Shown here piece after piece: positions 8,754 to 16,521 of a DNA stretch of 64,000 nucleotides. How positions within the stretch are numbered: position 1 is the stretch's first letter; each line of letters starts with the position of its first letter. This DNA is from Neisseriaceae bacterium TC5R-5 (GTDB lineage Bacteria; Pseudomonadota; Gammaproteobacteria; Burkholderiales; Chromobacteriaceae). The translations under genes were made by a program, and so were the position numbers. The notes beneath the pieces are model-generated. The model worked only from the letters and a program-made list of their open reading frames with translations. It did no database searches and had not been told where the DNA came from. The stretch lies in contig JACCFC020000017.1 of assembly GCA_020830965.2 (NCBI GenBank), positions 418 to 64,417 on the forward strand. Reading direction: 5' to 3'.

Positions 8754-9890
8754 ATGAAAATACTGACCAGCCTGCTATTTGCCACCCTCGTTTTCCCGCT
8801 CACTACCACGGCCAACACTACGCTTGCTGTACCACCAGTACCGGAAATTGCCGCTAAAGCTTATTACCTCACCGATTTTTATAGCGGCCAGTTGCTCGCC
8901 ACGCGCGATGCTGACATACGTATTGAGCCGGCTTCGCTCACCAAGCTGATGACTGCCTACCTCACTTTCAAAGCCATCAATGATAAAAAGCTCAGCCTAG
9001 ACCAGAAGCTGACGGTATCGCAAAAAGGCTGGAAGACCGAAGGCTCGCGCATGTTTCTGGACCCGAAAACACCGGCTGCAGTCAACGACCTGATCAAGGG
9101 CATGATTGTGCAATCCGGTAACGACGCCTGCGTCACCCTGGCCGAAGCCATTGCCGGCAGCGAAGAAGTGTTCGCGCAAATGATGACGCAACAAGCCCGC
9201 CAACTGGGCATGAAAAACACCCAGTTTAAAAACGCCACAGGCCTGCCCAATCCAGAGCACTACACCACTGTGCACGATCTGAATATTCTCTCTACCGCGA
9301 TGATTCGCGATTTCCCGCAGTTCTACCCCATCTACTCGCTCAAATCATTTACCTACAACAATATCAAGCAACCTAACCGTAATCTGCTGCTCTACCGCGA
9401 CCCCAATGTCGATGGAATGAAAACCGGTTACACCGAAAGTGCCGGCTACAATATGATTACCACCAGCCGCCGTGATGGCCGCCGCGTGATTTCTGTGGTG
9501 GTCGGCACCAAGAGTACCGAAGCGCGTGCCGTGGAAAGCTCCAAACTGCTTAACTACGGCTTGCAATTTTTCGATTCACCCAAACTCTACTCGGCAGCAA
9601 AACCCGTTTCACAACTCGCGCTCTATAAAGGCAGCCAGGCAACGGTAGCCATCGGCTTTAACAGAGATGTCTATGCGACAGTACCCAAAGGCCAGGCCAA
9701 TCAGCTCAAAGCTCAGCTCACCACCGTCCAGCCGCTAATCGCCCCGGTAAAAGCGGGTCAAACCGTCGGTAAGTTAGTGGTATCGCTCAATGGCAAACCG
9801 CTGTTAGAACGCCCGGTAGTCGCCCTGCAAACGGTAGCAGAAGGCAACTTCTTTAGCCGCACTTGGGACAGCATGAAATTATTGTTTTAA
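8754..9890 (+). CDS. dacC: D-alanyl-D-alanine carboxypeptidase (PBP5/6 family)
   Basis: A 378-residue periplasmic enzyme that trims the terminal D-Ala from peptidoglycan pentapeptides. An N-terminal signal peptide (LLFATLVFPLTTTANT) is visible. All three active-site motifs of the serine penicillin-binding fold are present: Ser61-L-T-Lys64, Ser121-G-N and Lys223-T-G. The C-terminal domain of about 100 residues and the terminal SRTWDSMKLLF match the amphipathic membrane anchor of PBP5/6. It precedes ybeD-lipB-lipA, the usual neighbourhood of dacA/dacC in proteobacteria. Whether it is best called dacA or dacC cannot be decided here. Confidence 0.93.
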   Translation: MKILTSLLFATLVFPLTTTANTTLAVPPVPEIAAKAYYLTDFYSGQLLATRDADIRIEPASLTKLMTAYLTFKAINDKKLSLDQKLTVSQKGWKTEGSRMFLDPKTPAAVNDLIKGMIVQSGNDACVTLAEAIAGSEEVFAQMMTQQARQLGMKNTQFKNATGLPNPEHYTTVHDLNILSTAMIRDFPQFYPIYSLKSFTYNNIKQPNRNLLLYRDPNVDGMKTGYTESAGYNMITTSRRDGRRVISVVVGTKSTEARAVESSKLLNYGLQFFDSPKLYSAAKPVSQLALYKGSQATVAIGFNRDVYATVPKGQANQLKAQLTTVQPLIAPVKAGQTVGKLVVSLNGKPLLERPVVALQTVAEGNFFSRTWDSMKLLF

Positions 9891-9927
9891 TTGCTTTAAT
9901 CAACAAATAACTTATTACGCAATCACT

Positions 9928-10194
9928 ATGACTGAATCCACGCCATTAATGGAGTTCCCCTGCCGCTTCCCCATCAAGGTCATGGGTGAGCGGCACGATG
10001 ACTTTGTCAGCACCATAGGCGAAGTTGTGCGCCAGCACGCACCAGACTTAAGCGAACAAGACCTACAACTGCGCGAGAGCTCGGCCGGTCGCTTCTATGC
10101 GCTCACCGTCACCGTCAATGCCACCTCACGCGAACAGCTGGACAATATCTACCGCTCGCTCAGCAGTCACCCTATGGTAAAAATGGCGCTGTAA
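9928..10194 (+). CDS. ybeD: YbeD family protein (DUF493)
   Basis: An 88-residue small alpha/beta protein. The pattern [13 protein letters not shown] near the start and the C-terminal [14 protein letters not shown] are the conserved ends of the DUF493/YbeD family, which has an ACT-like fold and is often found between dacA and lipB. It was proposed to have a regulatory role linked to lipoate metabolism, but the biochemical function is not established. It lies 14 bases before lipB and is almost certainly cotranscribed with it. Confidence 0.9.
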   Translation: MTESTPLMEFPCRFPIKVMGERHDDFVSTIGEVVRQHAPDLSEQDLQLRESSAGRFYALTVTVNATSREQLDNIYRSLSSHPMVKMAL

Positions 10195-10208
10195 GCTCAG
10201 GAAACCCC

Positions 10209-10832
10209 ATGTCACGCCTCATCAAACAGCTGGGCCGCGCCGACTATGAAACCACCTGGCGCGCCATGCAAGCATTTACCAACAACCGTGACGCCAACAC
10301 GCCGGACGAGCTGTGGATAGTCGAGCACCCGCCGGTCTACACCCAGGGTTTGGCGGGCAAACCGGAGCATCTGTTGCATGCTGGCGATATACCGGTTGTC
10401 CACACGGACCGGGGTGGGCAAATTACCTATCACGGCCCCGGCCAGTTGGTGGTGTATCTGCTGCTTGACGTTAAACGGCTCAATATGGGTGTACGGCAAC
10501 TGGTGCGCCATATTGAACAGGCCATTATCGACATGCTGGCCGAACTCGGTATTCAAGCTCATGGCGATATTGACGCCCCCGGCGTGTATGTGGGCGATGC
10601 CAAAATTGCCGCGCTAGGCCTACGCATTAAAAACCACGCCAGCTACCATGGCCTGAGCTTCAATATCGATATGGACCTCAGCCCGTTTAAGCACATCAAC
10701 CCCTGCGGCTATGCCCAGCTCAAAGTGACCGACCTCAAACAACTCGGCATCACACTTGATCTGGCCAGCGCCGCGGCCAGGCTACTTCCCCACTTAGAAC
10801 GCCACCTCAGTCAGCCCAAGGAAAGCGCATGA
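10209..10832 (+). CDS. lipB: Octanoyl-[ACP]:protein N-octanoyltransferase
   Basis: A 207-residue cytoplasmic enzyme that moves octanoate from acyl-carrier protein to the lipoyl domains of 2-oxoacid dehydrogenases and the glycine cleavage H protein. Visible family marks are the [16 protein letters not shown] block, the catalytic Lys in [12 protein letters not shown] and the catalytic Cys in NPCGYA. AGGAAA precedes the ATG. The last codons overlap lipA by 4 bases (ATGA), which couples the two steps of lipoate synthesis. Confidence 0.96.
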   Translation: MSRLIKQLGRADYETTWRAMQAFTNNRDANTPDELWIVEHPPVYTQGLAGKPEHLLHAGDIPVVHTDRGGQITYHGPGQLVVYLLLDVKRLNMGVRQLVRHIEQAIIDMLAELGIQAHGDIDAPGVYVGDAKIAALGLRIKNHASYHGLSFNIDMDLSPFKHINPCGYAQLKVTDLKQLGITLDLASAAARLLPHLERHLSQPKESA

Positions 10833-11776
10833 AACCGGAAAACCAAGTCGGCATCAAACACAAAGGCGCGGCCAAAACTGCCCGCATCCCCATCAAGATC
10901 GTGCCGCTGGACGAAAAACTGAAAAAACCGGAATGGATACGCGCCAAACTCCCCACCGGCCAGCGTTTTCATGAAATCAAACAAATTCTGCGTGAGCAAA
11001 AACTGCACTCGGTATGTGAGGAAGCCACCTGCCCGAATATCGGCGAATGCTTCAGCAAAGGTACCGCCACCTTCATGATCATGGGTGATATCTGCACCCG
11101 CCGCTGCCCCTTCTGCGACGTCGGCCATGGCCGACCCAAGCCGCTGGACAGTGAGGAACCACGGCACCTGGCTGAGAGTGTTAGCGCAATGCGCCTCAAA
11201 TACGTCGTCGTCACCTCGGTAGACCGCGATGACCTGCGCGACGGCGGCGCGCAACACTTCGTCGACTGCATCAGCGCGATCCGTGAAATGTCGCCCGATA
11301 CCCAGATCGAAACACTGGTTCCCGATTTCCGTGGCCGCCTCGACATCGCCATTGAGCTACTTAGCCACACTCCACCCGATGTCATGAATCACAATCTGGA
11401 AACCGTGCCACGCCTGTACAAACAAGCCCGCCCCGGCTCCGACTACGCGCACTCACTCAAGCTGCTGCAAGACTACAAGGCACAAAACCCGCAGGTGCGT
11501 ACCAAATCCGGTCTGATGGTAGGGCTGGGCGAAACCGATGAAGAGATCCTGGAAGTGATGCGCGACCTGCGCGCACACAATGTGGACATGCTTACTATCG
11601 GCCAATATCTGCAACCTTCCGACGGCCACCTACCGGTACTGCGCTATGTGCATCCGGATGTGTTCAAGATGTTTGAAGCCAAGGCCTATGAAATGGGCTT
11701 TGTTCATGCAGCGGTAGGCGCAATGGTGCGCTCTAGCTACCATGCTGACGAACAGGCACATGAGGCAGGGGTATAA
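10829..11776 (+). CDS. lipA: Lipoyl synthase (radical SAM)
   Basis: A 315-residue radical-SAM enzyme that inserts two sulfur atoms into protein-bound octanoyl groups. The auxiliary [4Fe-4S] cluster is bound by Cys63, Cys68 and Cys74 ([12 protein letters not shown]), and the radical-SAM cluster by Cys89, Cys93 and Cys96 (CTRRCPFC). The distal RSSYHADEQ, with the conserved RSSY near the C-terminus, is intact. The dependence on Fe-S clusters links it functionally to the isc cluster further along. A strong terminator follows. Confidence 0.97.
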   Translation: MKPENQVGIKHKGAAKTARIPIKIVPLDEKLKKPEWIRAKLPTGQRFHEIKQILREQKLHSVCEEATCPNIGECFSKGTATFMIMGDICTRRCPFCDVGHGRPKPLDSEEPRHLAESVSAMRLKYVVVTSVDRDDLRDGGAQHFVDCISAIREMSPDTQIETLVPDFRGRLDIAIELLSHTPPDVMNHNLETVPRLYKQARPGSDYAHSLKLLQDYKAQNPQVRTKSGLMVGLGETDEEILEVMRDLRAHNVDMLTIGQYLQPSDGHLPVLRYVHPDVFKMFEAKAYEMGFVHAAVGAMVRSSYHADEQAHEAGV

Positions 11777-11832
11777 CTGACAATTCGATTGGGAGTTTGC
11801 ACTCTAGATTGATATTTTGTACCGCAGTAAAA

Positions 11833-11857
11833 AGCCCGCATCACGCGGGCTATTTTT
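11833..11857. terminator. Bidirectional terminator between lipA and the flavodoxin gene
   Basis: AGCCCGC and GCGGGCT pair around a 5-base loop, flanked by an A-run on the left and TATTTTT on the right. It therefore serves both the lipA transcript and the convergent flavodoxin transcript. Confidence 0.9.
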
Positions 11858-11873
11858 ATGGATGCTCTGTCGA

Positions 11874-12428
11874 TCAGCCATGCCAACGCTGGGCGACTGC
11901 AGCGACACGTGCGCCATACAGTTTTGCCGTTTCGAGGTCTCCCGCTGAGATTTCTTCAGCACTGGCATCGCTTGGGCTCTGTACCAGCACCCCAACGGAA
12001 CCACCGAGACTATTTACATCGTTGCGTGTGGCCGCCTTGGTACTGGATGGCATCAGGCCGAGGCTAACCCAGATACCACCATGCTGCGAAGCAAGGGTTT
12101 GCAGCGTAATCAAGGTGACTTGCTTATCTCCGTTGAAGCTGGCGCTATTGGTAAAGCCGCCAAAAACCTTATCCTGCCAGCCACGGGTGTACCAAACTTT
12201 GGAAGTGGCATCGGCAAACTTCTTGAACTGCCACGGCACCGAACCCATATAGGTGGGAGCGCCAAAGATGATGGCATCGGCAGCAGCCAGTTGTTCCCAG
12301 GCTGTTTCTGGCACATTACCTTCGTCATCAATCGCGATTAAAGAAGCTCCCGCTCCTGCTGCCACGCTTTCAGCAACGCGGCGAGTATGACCATAACCAG
12401 AAAAATACACGACAACATTCTTGCCCAT
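11874..12428 (-). CDS. Flavodoxin-like NAD(P)H:quinone oxidoreductase (WrbA type)
   Basis: A 184-residue flavodoxin-fold protein. The N-terminal strand and phosphate loop VVVYFSGYGHTRRVAE bind FMN, and GAPTYMGSVPWQFKKFAD is the second flavin contact typical of WrbA-like reductases. Such enzymes reduce quinones by two electrons. The ATG at 12428 follows GGAG; a TTG one codon earlier is less likely. The gene is divergent from an HxlR regulator, a common pairing in which the regulator senses electrophiles or redox state and controls the reductase. Confidence 0.8.
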   Translation of the reverse strand: MGKNVVVYFSGYGHTRRVAESVAAGAGASLIAIDDEGNVPETAWEQLAAADAIIFGAPTYMGSVPWQFKKFADATSKVWYTRGWQDKVFGGFTNSASFNGDKQVTLITLQTLASQHGGIWVSLGLMPSSTKAATRNDVNSLGGSVGVLVQSPSDASAEEISAGDLETAKLYGARVAAVAQRWHG

Positions 12429-12519
12429 CAAATTGCTCCTCGAAATAAAGAACCGCTACTTGGTCAGCGGATGCAATCATGGTAGCTTTTATATACCAGA
12501 TATCCAAGAAGGCACCTGG

Positions 12520-12537
12520 GTATCACTAAGTTACTCA
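12520..12537. promoter_or_regulatory. Candidate HxlR operator
   Basis: GTATCACTAAGTTACTCA lies 16 bases upstream of the HxlR start. It contains two half-site-like words (TATCAC and GTTACT) resembling published HxlR/QorR-type sites, but no true symmetry was demonstrated. Assigned from position and word content only. Confidence 0.3.
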
Positions 12538-12552
12538 AAGGAAATCACCAGG

Positions 12553-12957
12553 ATGAATGAGCGTGTCGAAACACCCGGCAACGGTAATGTGTTTAGTGAA
12601 AACTGTCCGACCAGACAGGTGCTGGATCGTCTGGCAGACAAATGGTCGATGCTGATCATGAACAGGCTGCGTACTGAACCGGTGCGTTTCAATCAACTAC
12701 GCCGCGATATTGAAGGTATTTCACAAAAAGTGCTGTCGCAGACATTAAAGAAGCTGGAACGTGATGGTCTGATCCATCGCCAAGTCTTTGCCAGTGTACC
12801 AATCACCGTGGAGTATTCGCTCACTAAACTAGGACAAACTTTATCCCAGACTATTCAGGCACTATCACATTGGGCAGAACACAATATTGAGACCGTACTG
12901 GCGGCACAAAAGCAATATGACAATTTAGCTAAACAAAGAGAGGCACGACTAGGCTGA
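12553..12957 (+). CDS. HxlR family winged-helix regulator
   Basis: A 134-residue DNA-binding protein. The helix-turn-helix reads KWSMLIMNRLRTEPVRFNQLRRDIEGISQKVLSQTLKKLERDGLI, shown here only as its core words KWSML, FNQLRR, ISQKVLSQTL and LERDGLI, which are diagnostic of HxlR. One Cys (Cys18, in ENCPTRQVL) sits just before the winged helix at the position used for thiol sensing in several relatives such as YodB and HypR. The ATG after CCAGG at 12549 is preferred over an upstream in-frame start. It is divergent from the flavodoxin gene, its probable target. Confidence 0.85.
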   Translation: MNERVETPGNGNVFSENCPTRQVLDRLADKWSMLIMNRLRTEPVRFNQLRRDIEGISQKVLSQTLKKLERDGLIHRQVFASVPITVEYSLTKLGQTLSQTIQALSHWAEHNIETVLAAQKQYDNLAKQREARLG

Positions 12958-13015
12958 CTCCATTTCGGTTTATGCCCCAGCAGCAGTACAATCAGCATTT
13001 TTTGGAGCGCTCACC

Positions 13016-13876
13016 ATGTCCACCCTGCCCCCATTCCATCTGATTTCTCAACAAGTAAGTCAGGCACTGACTGAAGACATCGGCACAATGGATTGGACTG
13101 CTCATCTGATCAGTGATCAGACCCAAGCTAGCGCCCATGTGCTGGCACGTGAACAGGCAGTGATTTGTGGTCAGGCATGGTTTGAGGAGTGTTTTCGCCA
13201 AGTGGCGGCGACGTGCCAGATACACTGGCTGGTGGAGGAAGGGGCGAGTGTAGCGGCGGGTACTGTGCTGTGCGAGATCTTTGGGCCTGCTCGGGCCTTG
13301 TTGACAGCCGAACGCTGCGCTTTGAATTTTCTGCAACTATTGTCTGCCATTGCCAGTGTGAGCCGCCGCTACGTGGCCTTGCTGGCAGGCACGCAGGCAC
13401 GCGTGTGTGATACGCGCAAAACTTTGCCTGGGCTGCGGCTGGCGCAAAAGTATGCTGTAACGGTTGGTGGCGGTTGTAACCAGCGCTTGGGTTTATACGA
13501 TGGTGTGCTGATCAAGGAAAATCATATTGTGGCCGCAGGCAGTATTGCGGCGGCGATCCAGCAGGCCCGTCGCTTAGTCCCTGCTGGGGTGACTATCCAG
13601 GTAGAAGTGGAGACGCTGGCACAATTGCAGCAGGCACTGGCAGAAGAGGTCGGCTTGGTGTTGCTGGATAATATGTCGCTGGATGAATTGCGGCAGGCCG
13701 TGGCATTAAATGCCGGACGTGCGCAATTGGAGGCTTCCGGCAATGTGGATGAGAGTACCATTCGCACCATTGCTGAAACCGGCGTAGATAGGATTTCGGT
13801 GGGTAAACTAACCAAGGATGTACAAGCTCTGGATTTGTCTATGCGCTTTAATCTGTCGGCAACATCACCAGCTTGA
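13016..13876 (+). CDS. nadC: Nicotinate-nucleotide pyrophosphorylase (carboxylating)
   Basis: A 286-residue quinolinate phosphoribosyltransferase, the third step of de novo NAD synthesis. The substrate-binding motif DTRKTLPGLR, the glycine-rich GGGCNQRLGLYDG, LIKENH and the C-terminal EASGNV with DRISVG are all present. A good GGAG precedes the ATG. Its 3' end overlaps the convergent Nudix gene by 29 bases. The first enzyme, nadB, is in this window downstream of the isc cluster; nadA is not seen. Confidence 0.95.
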   Translation: MSTLPPFHLISQQVSQALTEDIGTMDWTAHLISDQTQASAHVLAREQAVICGQAWFEECFRQVAATCQIHWLVEEGASVAAGTVLCEIFGPARALLTAERCALNFLQLLSAIASVSRRYVALLAGTQARVCDTRKTLPGLRLAQKYAVTVGGGCNQRLGLYDGVLIKENHIVAAGSIAAAIQQARRLVPAGVTIQVEVETLAQLQQALAEEVGLVLLDNMSLDELRQAVALNAGRAQLEASGNVDESTIRTIAETGVDRISVGKLTKDVQALDLSMRFNLSATSPA

Positions 13877-14471
13877 GCGCATCGGCCAGCAACCATAACA
13901 TCGCAGCGGTGGCGCCCCAAATATGGTACTGCTGCCATTGCAACGATAAATAGTTGCGCAGTATGCCTTCGTCGGTCACTGTCTGTTGCCACTGATAGGC
14001 GCGAGTATCCATCAATAAAGGTAGCGGTGCTTCGAAAACTTCTGCGACTTCTTCTGGTTCGGGTTGCAGAACAAAAGGGTACTGCACCATGCCGACAACG
14101 GGTGTCACCACAAAGCCAGTAGCCGTCACATATTCGGGTAGCGTGCCCAGAATAGAAATATTGTCTTCGGACAAGCCGGTTTCTTCGCGAGTTTCGCGCA
14201 AGGCCGTCATGATGATGGACTGATCCTGGCTATCTACTTTTCCGCCAGGAAAGCTCACTTGTCCACCGTGTACCGCCAAGGTATCAGCGCGGCGGGTTAA
14301 CAATACCGTCGGTGTTTGCTCCCGCCAGATCAACGGTACCAAGACGGCAGCTGGGCGCAAATTGCTACTAGGCGCACGATAGCTCAACTCGCCCACTCGT
14401 CCGGTAAAATCGTACTCCGCCAGATATTGGCGAATGCTGGATGATGCATCTTTCTCCCCCTGAGCCCACAT
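13848..14471 (-). CDS. Nudix hydrolase, CoA pyrophosphatase type
   Basis: A 207-residue Nudix protein. The box reads SFPGGKVDSQD...ALRETREETGL, and the preceding LVPLIWREQTPTVLLTRRADTL with VHGGQVSFPGG matches the CoA-type subfamily (NudL/YeaB), which hydrolyses CoA and its derivatives to phosphopantetheine and 3',5'-ADP. The Asp in place of the first Glu of the box is usual in this subfamily. The start is supported by AGGA 8 bases before the ATG. It runs convergent to nadC. Confidence 0.85.
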   Translation of the reverse strand: MWAQGEKDASSSIRQYLAEYDFTGRVGELSYRAPSSNLRPAAVLVPLIWREQTPTVLLTRRADTLAVHGGQVSFPGGKVDSQDQSIIMTALRETREETGLSEDNISILGTLPEYVTATGFVVTPVVGMVQYPFVLQPEPEEVAEVFEAPLPLLMDTRAYQWQQTVTDEGILRNYLSLQWQQYHIWGATAAMLWLLADALKLVMLPTD

Positions 14472-14757
14472 GCGGTCAATCCTTTCTGTTTTATCGGCTT
14501 CTTCTGCACTATACGCCAGTTTGAAGCCATGATTGCTTTACCTTGCCTCTTAATTCTAGACAAAGCCATCACACTCTGGCTGACCTTTTATGACCCTACA
14601 CAAGGCCGGAGCACTCTTCTTTTTCGGGTATCTAACGCCAATGCTTACTAGCTAATTTAGTCATCAGATGATTTCTATTGCTTAGCTTTGTTTGCATCTG
14701 AAAAGCACAGCAACTACAAAACAAGGTATGTAAGTTGCAAATTTTCAGAGAGAGCAG

Positions 14758-15774
14758 ATGATTTCTCCCGCTTTGCTATCACGACCTACCCGACTGGCTT
14801 TAGCCGTGATCGTCAATGCGGGCATCTTGCTCGGGCTACATTACAGCTATCCCATGCCATGGCTCGCCTTATTGTTGAGCTGTGGCTGGCTAGCTTTGTT
14901 GCTATGGACCATGCCGATGCAATTACCGGTTACCTCCGTTGCAACGGCTCCCCAAACGTACTGGCAAAATTTTGCCCACCATGTTCATGCGCTATTGCCG
15001 CTGTGGGCAGGCCATATTGCTTTGGGTAAGGAACAGATTGATGAAGCGACCAATAAAATGACTTATCGTTTTGATTCTATTTTGCATCAGGTGGATGGCA
15101 ATCAATCCGGACATGAGTTACCGGATGGTCACACCGCCCTAGAGCAGGCCAAAGGCCGCTTGCAGAATATATTGGATGTGCTGCAAAAGGCTAGCAGCCA
15201 GCGCGCTCAGTTAGGGATTCAGTTGCATGGCGTCAACGACGCCGGCAACAAGCTCAAGGCTCTGGCCACCGAATTGGCACGCTTACAGGAGCAAGGCCCG
15301 ATTGCGCCGGAAGAACTAACCGAGTTCAGCAATCAGTTAAGCCAACAAAGCAAACAATTATCACAATTGATTAATCAGGCCACCGCTAGCCTGCACAAGG
15401 TAAATAGCAGCGAGGCGAATGCGACACAAACCGGCCTGCATCAAGCAAACGAGCAAGAATCCATTAGTGCAGAACAACAGGAACAGCAGGATAGTCTATC
15501 GCTACAGGAAGCAATTCACGAGATTCTAGTGCATTTGCAGTTTCAGGATAGAGTCAGTCAAATTCTAAGCGGGGTAGAGAACGATATGCTACGTCTGGAG
15601 GAAGTCTTACGCCTAGCGCTGACCTCATCGGAACAAACACTACCCGATCCACCAGATACCGAAGCATGGCTGGCAGCATTAAAAAATAGCTATACCACGC
15701 ATGAGCAGCGCGTTTTACACAATCATGGCGACACAGACAAAGAAGCCGATCAAAACAATATTACTTTTTTCTAG
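14758..15774 (+). CDS. Membrane-anchored CheZ-like protein of the chemosensory cluster
   Basis: A 338-residue protein with two N-terminal membrane segments (about residues 11-30 and 34-52), then a long, Gln-rich, predicted helical cytoplasmic region. At residues 260-270 it reads LQFQDRVSQIL, giving Asp264-x3-Gln268. This copies the FQDxxxQ surface that CheZ uses to dephosphorylate CheY-P. The last residues, DQNNITFF, form a short acidic-aromatic tail like the CheY-binding tail of CheZ. A cheY gene begins 18 bases downstream. Similar proteins are often labelled methyl-accepting chemotaxis protein, but no MCP signalling hairpin is present. Phosphatase activity is an inference from the motif and context. 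Confidence 0.6.
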   Translation: MISPALLSRPTRLALAVIVNAGILLGLHYSYPMPWLALLLSCGWLALLLWTMPMQLPVTSVATAPQTYWQNFAHHVHALLPLWAGHIALGKEQIDEATNKMTYRFDSILHQVDGNQSGHELPDGHTALEQAKGRLQNILDVLQKASSQRAQLGIQLHGVNDAGNKLKALATELARLQEQGPIAPEELTEFSNQLSQQSKQLSQLINQATASLHKVNSSEANATQTGLHQANEQESISAEQQEQQDSLSLQEAIHEILVHLQFQDRVSQILSGVENDMLRLEEVLRLALTSSEQTLPDPPDTEAWLAALKNSYTTHEQRVLHNHGDTDKEADQNNITFF

Positions 15775-15792
15775 CTTCGGGGGATTTGGCAG

Positions 15793-16161
15793 ATGGCCAA
15801 AACCATACTCATAGTTGACGATTCCACCAGCCTGCGACAGGTGGTGCGGATGACTCTGGCCAGCGCCGGCTACGACGTGCTGGAGGCCGGCAATGGTCAA
15901 GAAGCGCTAAAAGTGCTGGATGGTCGCAAAATTCACTTGATCGTGTCTGACGTCAATATGCCACTGATGGACGGTATTACGCTGCTGCGTAATATCAAGG
16001 CCCATCCTAATTACAAATTTACCCCCGTCATCATGCTCACCACCGAATCTGCCGAAGAAAAAAAACGCGAAGGCAAAGAAGCCGGTGCCAAAGCCTGGGT
16101 GGTAAAGCCGTTTCAGCCGCCGGTGTTGCTAACCGCTGTTTCCAAGCTGATTTTGCCCTGA
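15793..16161 (+). CDS. cheY: Single-domain response regulator CheY
   Basis: A 122-residue receiver domain with the acidic pair Asp9-Asp10, phosphoacceptor Asp53 (VSDVNMPLMDG), Thr83/Thr84 and Lys105, i.e. all residues needed for phosphorylation. It has no output domain. It lies between the CheZ-like gene and the STAS gene and is the likely substrate of the CheA encoded 350 bases downstream. Whether it acts on a flagellar motor, pili or another target cannot be told from the sequence. Confidence 0.95.
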   Translation: MAKTILIVDDSTSLRQVVRMTLASAGYDVLEAGNGQEALKVLDGRKIHLIVSDVNMPLMDGITLLRNIKAHPNYKFTPVIMLTTESAEEKKREGKEAGAKAWVVKPFQPPVLLTAVSKLILP

Positions 16162-16176
16162 GAGCGATCAATCGAT

Positions 16177-16521
16177 ATGGCAAGAAGCAAAAAGCAGAGT
16201 GGCTCTACAGCCAGTACCACGCCCGCGACCAGCTCATTAACTATTACGCTAAATGGTGAGCAAACTATTTATCAGGCCAGCCATTTACATCAGCAGTTGC
16301 AAATGGCACTACTACAAAATCAGCACTTGATAGTGGATTTGTCTTATGTGATTGAGGTGGATTGTGCGATTACCCAAGTGCTGATCTGGATTTATCGCGA
16401 AGCCCTGCGCCAGGGCAAACAAGTGAGTTTCAGCCATCCCAGCCAAACCTTGTCCGGCTTCATTGAGTTGATGGGTTTGCAGCGTGCACTACCTTGTGCG
16501 GAGGTGGTATATGAACCTTGA
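16177..16521 (+). CDS. STAS domain protein
   Basis: A 114-residue protein with a Ser/Thr-rich N-terminal tail (about 20 residues) and a STAS domain, the fold of SpoIIAA-like anti-anti-sigma factors. The strand-turn LIVDLSYVIEVDCAITQVLI corresponds to the usual (V/I)DLSxVxxIDxxGxxLL core. The residue normally phosphorylated (Ser/Thr after the second Asp) is replaced by Cys. It is encoded between cheY and cheA, overlapping cheA by 11 bases. STAS proteins are recurrent partners in such clusters; the role is unknown, and a phospho-switch looks unlikely with this residue lost. Confidence 0.8.
   Translation: MARSKKQSGSTASTTPATSSLTITLNGEQTIYQASHLHQQLQMALLQNQHLIVDLSYVIEVDCAITQVLIWIYREALRQGKQVSFSHPSQTLSGFIELMGLQRALPCAEVVYEP

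Noticed and set aside
10811-11257. Reverse-strand frame opposite lipA
   Set aside because: Antisense shadow of the well-supported lipA frame.
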